Below are positions 18,002-26,541 of a DNA stretch of 64,000 bases, one piece after another; the stretch's first letter is position 1; each line of letters begins with the position of its first letter. The notes under the pieces were generated by a model. The model was not told where the DNA came from. It was given only the letters and a program-made list of their open reading frames with translations, and ran no database searches. The stretch is from Bacteriovoracaceae bacterium (GTDB taxonomy: Bacteria; Bdellovibrionota; Bacteriovoracia; Bacteriovoracales; Bacteriovoracaceae): assembly GCA_947450475.1 (NCBI GenBank), contig CANFVK010000007.1, positions 62,001 through 126,000 of the forward strand, read 5' to 3'. A program made the translations under genes and the position numbers.

Positions 18002-18844
18002 ATGAATAGAGTACCTAAATTAAAAAAAGGCATTGTTAGGCGAGATGGTCTTTTTTACCATCCAACCTTTGTCAAAAAGGATGAAAAAGAAGTTATTTTG
18101 ACATGGCTCAAGACCCTTAAACCTCTTTGGGAAATGCGCTTTTCAAAGCATAATCCACCTCCAGAGGGCGATGAGCAAAGGAAACTGCTAAGACCAGTTT
18201 ACTGGTTGGGGAATTGGCAATTTGCATGCTTAAATTACTACCACCCTCCCAAGGGAACACTAAACCGATGTGTGAAAGCAGAAGAATATCCCCCAATACT
18301 GAAAACCATGCTTCATACCGTAGAAGGCATAACGAAAACTCATTTTAAAAAAAATGAAATACCAAAGAACTGGAAACTCAATACCTGCTTAATTAATTTT
18401 TATGGATCTTCAATAGATGAAAATGGGAAAAAAACTGATACTGCCCGCGTTGGAGATCATAAAGATTTTGAATTAGGTCCAGTTGCTTCAATTTCTTTTG
18501 GTGAGAGGGCTTTTTTTCAATTCGTTTTAGGAAATAAAAATCTTAAAAATAATATACTATTTGAACAATGGTTAGAAGATTGCTCTCTACAAATATTTGG
18601 TGGAGAACTATACAAAGAAAGAGCATTTCATCGAGTACAAAGAGTAGAAAATAAATTGAAAAAAATGATCGAATTAGATGTAGATTCGTTTGAAACAAGA
18701 AGAATTAATTTTACTTTTAGATATGTTCCAGAAGAACACATCATCCCCTTCAAGAAACTCCCAAAAGAGCTCCAAGAAGATATTTTGCCGTACATGGAAA
18801 CCTTGGCAAATTCCTCGGAGTATTTTAGGAAGGCCATAGAATAA
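18002..18844 (+). CDS. AlkB-like 2-oxoglutarate/Fe(II) dioxygenase
   Basis: The 280-residue protein has the AlkB fold core: LINFYGSS near residue 131, the HxD iron pair at H153/D155 (GDHKDFELGP), VASISFGERAFFQF, the third iron ligand H210 (AFHRVQRV) and the paired arginines of RINFTFR (R234, R240) that bind 2-oxoglutarate. AlkB proteins remove alkyl groups from nucleic acids or proteins by oxidation. The N-terminal 120 residues are unusual for bacterial AlkB and may define the target. It sits 54 bases upstream of lexA and dinB, which fits a DNA repair role. No SD precedes the ATG. Confidence 0.85.
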   Translation: MNRVPKLKKGIVRRDGLFYHPTFVKKDEKEVILTWLKTLKPLWEMRFSKHNPPPEGDEQRKLLRPVYWLGNWQFACLNYYHPPKGTLNRCVKAEEYPPILKTMLHTVEGITKTHFKKNEIPKNWKLNTCLINFYGSSIDENGKKTDTARVGDHKDFELGPVASISFGERAFFQFVLGNKNLKNNILFEQWLEDCSLQIFGGELYKERAFHRVQRVENKLKKMIELDVDSFETRRINFTFRYVPEEHIIPFKKLPKELQEDILPYMETLANSSEYFRKAIE

Positions 18845-18863
18845 AATAGTCATTAATGGGCAC

Positions 18864-18894
18864 TTGACTTACGTAAATACTACGCTAGTATTTA
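18864..18894 (+). promoter_or_regulatory. lexA promoter with overlapping palindromic operator
   Basis: A -35 TTGACT (18864-18869) and a -10-like TAGTAT (18886-18891) are 16 bases apart. A perfect inverted repeat with 9-base arms and a 3-base centre (18874-18894) covers the spacer and -10. This is where autorepressing LexA would bind. The predicted start of transcription is at or next to the ATG at 18899, so the message may lack a leader. Confidence 0.65.
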
Positions 18895-18898
18895 ATCT

Positions 18899-19522
18899 AT
18901 GGCATTAACAAAAAAACAAAAAGAAGTTTACGATTTTATTGTTGCTTATGGCGAACACCATGGTCACCCCCCAACCCAAAATGAAATAAAAAATCACTTT
19001 GACCTCAAATCCTTAGGCTCAGTTCAAAAATATCTACAATACCTAAATAAAGAAGGATTGCTGGAAAGCCAATGGAATCATCGACGTGGTATTGAAGTTA
19101 AAACTACTCCAACCATAATAAAGGAAAGTGAATCTGATCAAATTCCACTTTTGGGTTTAGTCGCTGCTGGAAATCCAATTGAGGCCATTGAGAACCCCAC
19201 CAATTTAATATCAGTTCCAAAGCATTTCCTTAAAGGAGCATTTCGATATTTTGCCCTAACGGTGAAAGGCGATTCTATGATTGAATCTGGAATTATTGAA
19301 GGTGATGTCATTGTTTGTCGATCTACAAAAGAAGCCCGAAATGGTCAAATTGTTGTCGCCGTCATAAATGGTGAAGCAACGGTTAAAACCCTTAGCCTTC
19401 AAAATAAAAAACGAATTGAATTACTTCCATCGAATAAAAATTATTCTCCGATTATCATTGATGATGAAACACAAGATTTTAAAATTGTTGGAACCTTAGT
19501 TGGTTTGCTCAGATCATATTGA
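18899..19522 (+). CDS. lexA: LexA repressor
   Basis: The SOS repressor is full length (207 residues). The N-terminal winged helix (residues 1-70) has the LexA-type MALTKKQKEVYDFI start and recognition helix NEIKNHFDLKSLGSVQKYLQYL. The self-cleavage site is A90-G91 (LVAAGNP), with catalytic S126 (KGDSM) and K163 (EATVKTL). RecA-stimulated autocleavage should derepress SOS genes. No SD precedes the ATG, and the promoter lies immediately upstream. dinB follows 7 bases after the stop and is almost certainly in the same transcript. Confidence 0.96.
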   Translation: MALTKKQKEVYDFIVAYGEHHGHPPTQNEIKNHFDLKSLGSVQKYLQYLNKEGLLESQWNHRRGIEVKTTPTIIKESESDQIPLLGLVAAGNPIEAIENPTNLISVPKHFLKGAFRYFALTVKGDSMIESGIIEGDVIVCRSTKEARNGQIVVAVINGEATVKTLSLQNKKRIELLPSNKNYSPIIIDDETQDFKIVGTLVGLLRSY

Positions 19523-19529
19523 ATAAAAA

Positions 19530-20627
19530 ATGAATAGAAAAATCATTCACGTTGATATGGATTGTTTTTACGCTCAAGTTGAAATGAGAGATAGACCAGA
19601 ATTAAAAAATGTTCCAGTAGCAGTTGGTGGATTGCCCGGAACCAGAAGCGTTTTATGTACAAGTAACTACATTGCTCGAAAATATGGGGTGAAATCTGCA
19701 ATGCCCACAGACTATGCACTAAGGTTATGTCCAGATCTTATTGTAATAGAACCTAACTTTGATAAATACTCCAATGAATCTAAAAAAATTCAGCTCATTT
19801 TTGACAAATATTCAAAATTGGTCGAGCCGATTTCATTAGATGAAGCTTATTTAGATGTTTCAATTGAATCAAGTGCAACCTCAATAGCCAAAAAAATAAA
19901 AAATGATATTTTTGAACAAACTAATCTAACTGCTTCAGTTGGAGTCGCAAACAATAAGTTTCTAGCAAAAATTGCAAGCGATTGGAACAAGCCCAATGGT
20001 TTATTTGTCATATTACCCAAAGACATTAAATCATTTGTCGACCAATTGCCCGTAAAGCTGATACCAGGAATAGGAAAAAAAGGGATTGAAGTAATGACGA
20101 AACTTCAAGTAAAGACCTGTCTTGAATTACAACAAATTTCAAAAGAATTGCTTCACTCACATTTTGGAATTTTCAGTCAGAGTTTAATAAACTACGCACA
20201 AGGGATAGATGATAGGTTAGTTCAAAACGACTTGCAGAGAAAATCGATAAGTGTTGAAACAACTTTTTTAGAAGATATTCAAGACAATGAAATACTTAAA
20301 TTTTCTTTGAGAACGCTTCATGAAGAACTATGTTTAAGAATAAAGGATCACGTTGAGTCAGTTGGTCCGAAAACCGTAAAAAAAATATTTGTAAAAGTTA
20401 AATTTGATGATTTCTCGCGCACTTCTTGTGAAATTTGCTTAGATCAAACTGATGATAATCTTGACAGAATTATAAATGATGCTGAAGCATTTCAAAATCT
20501 CTTAAATAATTGCTTGAAGAAGAAATTAAAAACCGTAAGGTTGATTGGATTAGGTGTAAAATTTAAAACAAAGAGTGAAAAAGAATTCAATCAACAAAGT
20601 TTATTAACACTTTGTGGTTTAAGTTAA
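19530..20627 (+). CDS. dinB: DNA polymerase IV (Y-family)
   Basis: The 365-residue Y-family polymerase carries the catalytic motifs IHVDMDCFYAQVE (first metal-binding Asp and steric gate region) and SLDEAYLDVS (second catalytic acidic pair), with VCTSNYIARKYGVKSAMP-like palm/fingers sequence and an HhH region LIPGIGKKGIEVMTKL. The C-terminal little-finger domain is complete, but I see no obvious beta-clamp QLxLF motif at the end. It performs error-prone translesion synthesis. Being directly downstream of lexA, it is presumably part of the SOS regulon. Confidence 0.95.
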   Translation: MNRKIIHVDMDCFYAQVEMRDRPELKNVPVAVGGLPGTRSVLCTSNYIARKYGVKSAMPTDYALRLCPDLIVIEPNFDKYSNESKKIQLIFDKYSKLVEPISLDEAYLDVSIESSATSIAKKIKNDIFEQTNLTASVGVANNKFLAKIASDWNKPNGLFVILPKDIKSFVDQLPVKLIPGIGKKGIEVMTKLQVKTCLELQQISKELLHSHFGIFSQSLINYAQGIDDRLVQNDLQRKSISVETTFLEDIQDNEILKFSLRTLHEELCLRIKDHVESVGPKTVKKIFVKVKFDDFSRTSCEICLDQTDDNLDRIINDAEAFQNLLNNCLKKKLKTVRLIGLGVKFKTKSEKEFNQQSLLTLCGLS

Positions 20628-20633
20628 ATTTTT

Positions 20634-22739
20634 ATGAACAAAGACATCCAAGCCTGCAACTTAAATAATCATTTTAAAAAATTTTATCTCCTACCTTTTT
20701 TTAACTCATTTACTTACAATGAACTTTACCAAGATATTGATTTTCTTTCTAAAAAGATAGCTACTCTCGCACCAGATAAGGCTTTGGCGATAAAAGCAAA
20801 ATCGCCATATTTAACATTTGTCTTCTTAATGGCCAATTTAGTAAATAAACAAAAAGTTGTAATTTTAGCTCACAATGAACCCGATCAAATTATCAATAAT
20901 TATAAAAATAAAATCAATTTCCAACACATCTTTGACGATATCAGCATTCAAGAAATACTTAAAAATAGAAATTACCCAACTTCGATTGGTAAACTTCCAT
21001 CGATAGCTCAGTTTACTGAACAGCCTTTTATTATTATTTTTAGCTCTGGATCAAGTCATGGTCCTAAGGCGATAGCACTTTCTTTTGCAAATTTATTTTT
21101 CTCTTCAATTGGATTTTCAAACTATTTTAATCAAAAACCAGAAGATGTGGCTTTATTAAATCTTCCACACTACCATGTCAGTGGTTTAATGGTGCTATGG
21201 CGAGCATTTTTTTCAGGAAGCAGCGTAGTTGATTCGTTAGATAATAAACGAATAGATTTTATTTCATTAGTTCCAACTCAACTTTCAAAGTACATTAATG
21301 ATCATAAGCTTTTAACTAAGCTTAAAACTTTTCGAGTTATACTAATTGGCGGAGCTCCTTTTAGTCATGAATTAAAAAACAAAGCAGAAAAACTAAAACT
21401 ATCAATTTATGAAACATATGGCATGAGTGAAACAGCTTCACTTTTAACCGCAAATGGGGTGCTTTTACCATTTAGAGAAATCGTATTAAATTCTAATAAT
21501 CTATTTATGGTAGGAGGAAAAGTACTTGCAAAAGGAACATACGAAAACAACAACCTCATACCTTTTGATCAAATGCTTTTAACGAAAGATCGAGGTGAAA
21601 AATCTAAGGATAATAAATTTTATTTTAAAGAGCGACTAGATCTTATATTTATTTCCGGTGGTAAAAAAATTAATCCTTTAGATGTCGAAGATGTCATGAG
21701 AACTCATATTGATATAAAAGAAGCCTTTTTAGTATCAATAAAAAATGAATATTGGGGCGAAATGGGAATTATGCTTTATGACAGTTTGTCAAATAATACA
21801 CTAAATATAGAAATATTAAAAAAATATTTATTGAATCATCTCTCCCCTTTTATGATCCCAAAATTTTTTTTTAAATTCTCATCTGATGAATTTAATTCCA
21901 TAAAAATAAGTCGATCCAAATTAAAAGAATTAGCCTATCAGAAATATTTGAATCACATTTTTTCTTTTAATTACAAGGAGAATAAAGACTGCCCTCTAGT
22001 TGTTTTTTTTCATGGTTTTTTGGGCGATAAAACAGACTTGCTTCCTATTTCAGATCAAATATCTAAAACCCATTCTATCCTTTTTATAGACTTGCCAGGA
22101 CATGGCGAAACTAAAATCCAAAACTTTTATTCTAAAAATGATATTTTTCTAAAAATAACTGATTTTTTAAAAAGCTTTAATGCAAAAAAGATCATTCTAT
22201 ATGGATATTCAATGGGGGGCCGTATAGCACTGGAATTGAGTTTAAAGTACCTCAAGATTGACCAATTGATACTAGAGTCAACTGGACTAGGTTTAGATAC
22301 ATCTGAAGAAAAAGAAATTAGATATATGAATGACCTCAATCTATTGAACTCAACTGAGCATGCAAACTTGAATGATTTTTTAGAAAACTGGTACAGCGCC
22401 TCCTTTTTTTACAACTATAATCAATTTCCAATTTATAAAAATGACATCACAAAAAAATTGAACCATGATTTAAACGAATGGAAAAAAAGTTTGAACTATT
22501 TATCTGTTGGCTTATTTGACACAAAAAATGAGTCACTAAAGAGCATCTCTCAATCTCAATCAATTATTCATTATATTTACGGTGAATTTGACTATAAATG
22601 TAGAAATTTTGCACTTTCAATTACAAATCAAGCTAATCAATTTTCAATTTTCATAAAAAATGTCCCCGAAAGTGGTCATAACCCCCATAAAACTCATGAT
22701 AGAGTCTTAGCTCAATACCTACTGGAAATACTCAAGTAA
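20634..22739 (+). CDS. MenE-MenH fusion: AMP-binding ligase plus alpha/beta hydrolase
   Basis: This 701-residue protein joins two enzymes. Residues 1 to about 440 are an adenylating ligase of the MenE (o-succinylbenzoate-CoA ligase) kind: the ATP motif is FSSGSSHGPK, with YETYGMSET and a short C-terminal lid ending ISRSKLKELA. Residues about 450-701 are a MenH-like (SHCHC synthase) hydrolase: VVFFHGFLGDKTD, IDLPGHGET, the nucleophile S526 in GYSMGGRIALE and the His in ESGHNPHKTHD. Both catalyse steps in menaquinone synthesis. I know of no common MenE-MenH fusion. It is 6 bases after dinB, with no strong SD, and no other men gene is in the window. Confidence 0.78.
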   Translation: MNKDIQACNLNNHFKKFYLLPFFNSFTYNELYQDIDFLSKKIATLAPDKALAIKAKSPYLTFVFLMANLVNKQKVVILAHNEPDQIINNYKNKINFQHIFDDISIQEILKNRNYPTSIGKLPSIAQFTEQPFIIIFSSGSSHGPKAIALSFANLFFSSIGFSNYFNQKPEDVALLNLPHYHVSGLMVLWRAFFSGSSVVDSLDNKRIDFISLVPTQLSKYINDHKLLTKLKTFRVILIGGAPFSHELKNKAEKLKLSIYETYGMSETASLLTANGVLLPFREIVLNSNNLFMVGGKVLAKGTYENNNLIPFDQMLLTKDRGEKSKDNKFYFKERLDLIFISGGKKINPLDVEDVMRTHIDIKEAFLVSIKNEYWGEMGIMLYDSLSNNTLNIEILKKYLLNHLSPFMIPKFFFKFSSDEFNSIKISRSKLKELAYQKYLNHIFSFNYKENKDCPLVVFFHGFLGDKTDLLPISDQISKTHSILFIDLPGHGETKIQNFYSKNDIFLKITDFLKSFNAKKIILYGYSMGGRIALELSLKYLKIDQLILESTGLGLDTSEEKEIRYMNDLNLLNSTEHANLNDFLENWYSASFFYNYNQFPIYKNDITKKLNHDLNEWKKSLNYLSVGLFDTKNESLKSISQSQSIIHYIYGEFDYKCRNFALSITNQANQFSIFIKNVPESGHNPHKTHDRVLAQYLLEILK

Positions 22740-22767
22740 ACTATGATCTCAACCGATACGCATTAAC

Positions 22768-23097
22768 ATGAGCGCAGATGGCATCGGCCGTATTAATTTA
22801 ATGAGATCTATGTATCAAGCAAGGGAAACCAATAGCTCTGATCAAGTTGTTCGCACACTCCAAGAAATAAAAAATGAAATTAAGATTTTAAATGATGAGC
22901 AATCTAGAGATGATAAAATTATAACAAATGCTACAGGTTCTCCCTATTTTCCAGACCAATCGTTTAACATAAAAAATGTTGTCTATAATTCTGCGGAAGA
23001 AACCAGTTGGAAAGATGTAAAAAGCTTTGAACAAACCAAAAAAGAAATAGAAGAAAATTTCGTAAAATTAAATAAAAGAAAATTAGATATTATATAA
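22768..23097 (+). CDS. small helical hypothetical protein
   Basis: The 109-residue product is polar, rich in Lys, Glu and Asn, and predicted mostly helical (RTLQEIKNEIKILNDEQ). There is no signal peptide, membrane segment or recognised motif. It lies 28 bases after the MenE-MenH fusion and is followed by a hairpin, so it is probably the last gene of the lexA-dinB transcript. It could be a coiled-coil adaptor; there is nothing to decide this. Confidence 0.5.
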   Translation: MSADGIGRINLMRSMYQARETNSSDQVVRTLQEIKNEIKILNDEQSRDDKIITNATGSPYFPDQSFNIKNVVYNSAEETSWKDVKSFEQTKKEIEENFVKLNKRKLDII

Positions 23098-23100
23098 ACC

Positions 23101-23123
23101 AGGCCTATTTAAACAATAGGCCT
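23101..23123. terminator. hairpin between convergent genes, possible terminator
   Basis: An 8-base perfect stem (AGGCCTAT / ATAGGCCT) with a 7-base loop lies between convergent genes. The flanks are AT-rich but contain no long T-run in either direction, so termination is plausible but not certain. Confidence 0.45.
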
Positions 23124-23137
23124 ATACTATAAATATC

Positions 23138-23869
23138 TTATTTCTTTTTCTTTCTAATTCTCATTATAATGAAGGCAATGGCGGCAATGACAAGAATTAT
23201 TAGGATGGATTGTACTGCTGAGCTGTCTCCATCTCCACTTGCTTTATGTTGTTTGCCAATGTCCGGATTTACTGAAGTATCGCCAACAACCGTAGAGCCA
23301 TCAACTAAATCTCCTTCATCTTTCTTCTTTGTCCACTTGTTTGCATCTGCTGATTTTTGATCAAAAACTTTTAAGGTTGCAACAATTTTCTCAAACATAT
23401 CCTGGTAAGCATCGTAGTGATCTTTGGCAACTGAAAATGTGATAGCTATTCCTAAATTATCTTTAACAGTCGCCAGGTATCGAGTGTAAAAGCCTGGTAC
23501 TTCTGAAGCGAGGTGAAGTGCATCTACCCAGCGCTGCCCGTTGATTGTTTTTATTTGATTCGACTTTGCTTCCGAAATTTGAGTTTTTCCTCCAGGCAAA
23601 GTGAAAGTTTTTGGTTGCTTTAAGTATGCTTGATAAATATCTAGGGAGTCCTGCTCTCCTCTATATTTGGCAGCTAAAATTATGATAGCTTCTTTTTTTC
23701 TATCCTTATCATCACTTTGGCAGACCCACTCTGAACCTTCTAGAGCACAATCCCAACCCGCAGGCAATTCGAATTCTGTGAACTGACTCGAAAATGTTTT
23801 AGCATAAACCGAACTTGAGAAGGCTGCAATCGCGACTAAAGAAAATAAAAACGCATTTAAACTTCGCAT
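23138..23869 (-). CDS. exported protein with C-terminal membrane anchor
   Basis: The protein has a signal peptide (ending SSVYA) and a globular region (about residues 25-170) with PAGWDCALEGSEWVCQ. It is followed by a polar linker and a single C-terminal hydrophobic segment (SILIILVIAAIAFIIM) with a basic stop-transfer tail (RIRKKKK). The topology is type I: body outside, tail inside. The fold resembles PsbP/DcrB-like lipid-side proteins only loosely. I use the ATG at 23869; an upstream GTG at 23881 would add four residues. No function is assigned. Confidence 0.65.
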   Translation of the reverse strand: MRSLNAFLFSLVAIAAFSSSVYAKTFSSQFTEFELPAGWDCALEGSEWVCQSDDKDRKKEAIIILAAKYRGEQDSLDIYQAYLKQPKTFTLPGGKTQISEAKSNQIKTINGQRWVDALHLASEVPGFYTRYLATVKDNLGIAITFSVAKDHYDAYQDMFEKIVATLKVFDQKSADANKWTKKKDEGDLVDGSTVVGDTSVNPDIGKQHKASGDGDSSAVQSILIILVIAAIAFIIMRIRKKKK

Positions 23870-23971
23870 GGAATTTCTCACTTCATTAAATAAGAAAAAG
23901 TTAATATATAAACTTGATTCTACACTAAAGAAATTTTAATACAAAATAGTAAATATTTCCTTTACTTGCAG

Positions 23972-25135
23972 TTAGTAACCACGGGCCGCAAACCCCGGTT
24001 TAATATCTATTTCAGAATATTTTTTAACAACTTTAATAACCGACCAATCAGATCCAACTTCGTGAATCACGCCAGAGGCAACGAGGAGATTTCCCCCAAA
24101 ATAATCAGTTTGGTAAATATCGAAACTCATACCTTTTTCAACATCTGTAGAAAGACCTTGGTCAATTTTAACAAAGTTACCGCGAGCAGATACTTTCAAG
24201 ACAGAGCCTTCTATATGATATTCTTTAAATGACGAAACCTTAACTGATTCTGGAGAGACACCCTCAGTTCCCCAAGAAAAACCAAGCTGAATCAAGCTTC
24301 CTTTATCTGTTGATTTTCCCGCAAGGACCATTGAAACTTTAAAGTTTAAATCCACTTTTCCAATTAAATAATCTAAACCTAAAAAAGATGAAAATTTTTC
24401 TCGATTAAAAGAATTAAAATACTTTGAAGGCATTCCACTTGCCATAAATGGCTTTACTATCGCCTGATCTCTTTGAAGCGAATAAATGCCATCAATTCCT
24501 GCGAAAAAGGAAAAGGTTTTTAACTGATAGAGAATTTCTGCCTTATAACTAATCTCAGAGCTAAGGTCGTTGGGTGGGGAGACATATACCAAAGCTCCAT
24601 TTAATTTCCATGGATGATTTAGATAAGTAGAAAAAAAGCCGACACCATATTCAGTGCCATCATCACCCAAAATGACTGAATTTTTTGGTACCAAATTCTC
24701 ATTTGCGTAAACCGTATTTGTATAAAGGGTTTTTAAGTAATGTACACCTAAAGCGTATTTAATATTTCCAATTGGGCCAAATTGATATTTAGCAGAAATC
24801 CCAACTGATTCGGGACCAGTATTGCTTGCAGCGGTTGTCCCATCATTGACTTTTACATTGCGCGCTTTAAAAAATAGTGTGGATTCTAGATTTTTTTCAA
24901 TACCATATGAAAGTTTAAAATCACTATCAATCACACTGAATCCCTGATCTCCGCTAAAAGGAACCTCTACACCATTTTCACTAAACGAAGAAGTTGAATA
25001 AAATTGTGAAATTTGAAATTGTAAGCAATAAGCTTTCTCATTTAACAAGTCAGCATCACCCCTTGTTGCTGGATAAACCTGCTCAGAGAAAAAAATAAAC
25101 GAGAATGAGAAAATTAAAATTAGAAATTTTGACAT
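23972..25135 (-). CDS. outer-membrane beta-barrel protein, function unknown
   Basis: The 387-residue product has a signal peptide (ending YPATRG) and repeated amphipathic beta strands with aromatic residues at their ends (LSYGIEKNLESTLFFKARNV, VGISAKYQFGPIGNIKYALGVHYL). This is typical of outer-membrane barrels. The C-terminal 90 residues (about 300-387) look like a periplasmic beta domain (GSVLKVSARGNFVKIDQG). Its start overlaps the 3' end of the upstream 2H-like gene by 16 bases, so the pair is cotranscribed. The cargo or role is unknown. Confidence 0.7.
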   Translation of the reverse strand: MSKFLILIFSFSFIFFSEQVYPATRGDADLLNEKAYCLQFQISQFYSTSSFSENGVEVPFSGDQGFSVIDSDFKLSYGIEKNLESTLFFKARNVKVNDGTTAASNTGPESVGISAKYQFGPIGNIKYALGVHYLKTLYTNTVYANENLVPKNSVILGDDGTEYGVGFFSTYLNHPWKLNGALVYVSPPNDLSSEISYKAEILYQLKTFSFFAGIDGIYSLQRDQAIVKPFMASGMPSKYFNSFNREKFSSFLGLDYLIGKVDLNFKVSMVLAGKSTDKGSLIQLGFSWGTEGVSPESVKVSSFKEYHIEGSVLKVSARGNFVKIDQGLSTDVEKGMSFDIYQTDYFGGNLLVASGVIHEVGSDWSVIKVVKKYSEIDIKPGFAARGY

Positions 25136-25734
25136 AATTGATTTACGAAAAAAAAATGATTTCGATTATCGAACTCAAATAGTATATTTTTTGAAACCCA
25201 TTGCTGAGGACTCTTCTCGTACAAAATGACGTTAAAGCCATTCATTACAAAGGGAGAAGAAAACTCAATTTTAGCCGTTTCAATTGCAGATTCGAGAAGA
25301 TCAATAAAATCAAACCTTCCGATTGGCAAAAGCGGATTGGATGCATTTTTAGTTTTTTTAAAGCGTGCACCATTTTCTTTTAAAAAATAATAAAGGGACT
25401 CTTGGCAATGGAGTAAATCCGGTGAAATTTTTGGAGTTAACGCCAGTACACCTTTTTTCCCCATTGAAAAGGTTATACCATTAAACTCAACTTGAGAAAT
25501 ATCATCGATGCCTTGAAGATGACTATCCAATAAATCAGCTAAATCTTCAGTAAAATTATTAAGCTCATCATTGTTAGTGAAATCAACACTAAAAGGTGGA
25601 AGAAGAGTAAGTTGAAGTGAACTAGCTTTAGAAAATTTAGAATCAAATCTTTTACGAAAGCTTTCAATTTTATTATAATGGATTGAATTAGGATCAAAAG
25701 TAAGACCAATAAAATATTCCAAGAGTGACTCCAT
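25120..25734 (-). CDS. 2H-phosphoesterase-fold protein lacking catalytic histidines
   Basis: The layout resembles the 2'-5' RNA ligase-like 2H family, with a first core strand LQLTLLPPFSV and a second LLPIGRFDFIDLL. In active members each strand carries HxT/S; here the two positions read QLT and PIG, so both catalytic histidines are gone. The protein therefore probably lacks phosphoesterase activity and may bind RNA or nucleotides. It overlaps the outer-membrane-protein gene downstream. The start at 25734 has no good SD. Weak similarity means the family call is tentative. Confidence 0.5.
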   Translation of the reverse strand: MESLLEYFIGLTFDPNSIHYNKIESFRKRFDSKFSKASSLQLTLLPPFSVDFTNNDELNNFTEDLADLLDSHLQGIDDISQVEFNGITFSMGKKGVLALTPKISPDLLHCQESLYYFLKENGARFKKTKNASNPLLPIGRFDFIDLLESAIETAKIEFSSPFVMNGFNVILYEKSPQQWVSKNILFEFDNRNHFFFVNQLCQNF

Positions 25735-25794
25735 TAAAAATAATTTATTCTTAATTAAGAGTAGAAAGAATACCTAATAGTGACAAGTCAATTC

Positions 25795-26493
25795 TCATGA
25801 AGCAATTAAAACTTTAAAACCAAAATGCTGTAGGGGCAATATAAGTCGATTCAGCCATAGATTGCCATTGCTTTCAAATTCATATTTGCCACCCATTCTA
25901 GATGCTAAAGAGTTAATAGACGCAATACCATAACCAGACTTAGCTTTATTCCGAGCATTTGAATCAACATTGAAATTTGAAGTTTCTATCGAAAGTTGAT
26001 CCTGATAGATATCGATAAAAACATTAACTTCATGGTTTTTTGTTTCAGAAATATTTTTGATTAGATTTCCCATGATTCTATGAAAACTTGCACTATTTAA
26101 AAAATATTCATTTTTCTTTGAAGAATTAATCACTGTGTAAAAATTAAATCCATATTGCACTTCCGTCTTATAAAAATTGCTTGGTAAATACATTTTAATA
26201 AGACTATCGATAAGCAAAATTGCCGAAAATAAATCTAAATCGCGAGAATCTTCATCAAGATTTTTATGTTTAATGTTAAAACGATTTTTAAGCAAATTTT
26301 GAATTAATCTTATCTCTTGCTCAATCATCATAATTTCTTTTTGATCAATTGATTTTTCTAAAGCACGTTTTTGGGCAAGAAAAAGAATGAGACTATGGGT
26401 ATGGTTTATTAAATCATGGAAAAATATACTTTCTTGAGATTTATCAGCATCAAGGCATTCTGTTTGAATTTTTAATAATCTATACTTTGCCAC
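25795..26493 (-). CDS. orphan histidine kinase without sensor domain
   Basis: The 232-residue protein has a dimerisation/phospho-acceptor helix with FFHDLINHTHSLILFL (H26) and a C-terminal GHKL ATPase domain: N box FHRIMGNLIKNISE and G box KSGYGIASINSLASRMGGKYEF. There is no transmembrane or sensor region, so it is a cytoplasmic kinase that may receive signals from other proteins. The apparent start is a GTG at 26493 immediately after the T-run of the eno terminator, with the SD-like GAGGG inside the terminator stem. No response regulator is adjacent. Confidence 0.75.
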   Translation of the reverse strand: MAKYRLLKIQTECLDADKSQESIFFHDLINHTHSLILFLAQKRALEKSIDQKEIMMIEQEIRLIQNLLKNRFNIKHKNLDEDSRDLDLFSAILLIDSLIKMYLPSNFYKTEVQYGFNFYTVINSSKKNEYFLNSASFHRIMGNLIKNISETKNHEVNVFIDIYQDQLSIETSNFNVDSNARNKAKSGYGIASINSLASRMGGKYEFESNGNLWLNRLILPLQHFGFKVLIAS

Positions 26494-26530
26494 AAAAAAG
26501 CCCTCTAAGCTTATTGCAAGGAAAGAGGGC
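26494..26530 (-). terminator. eno terminator
   Basis: On the minus strand a GCCCTCT / AGAGGGC stem with a 17-base loop is followed by six T. It lies just past the eno stop codon and immediately before the GTG start of the histidine kinase gene. Confidence 0.85.
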
Positions 26531-26541
26531 CAATTGAAAGT

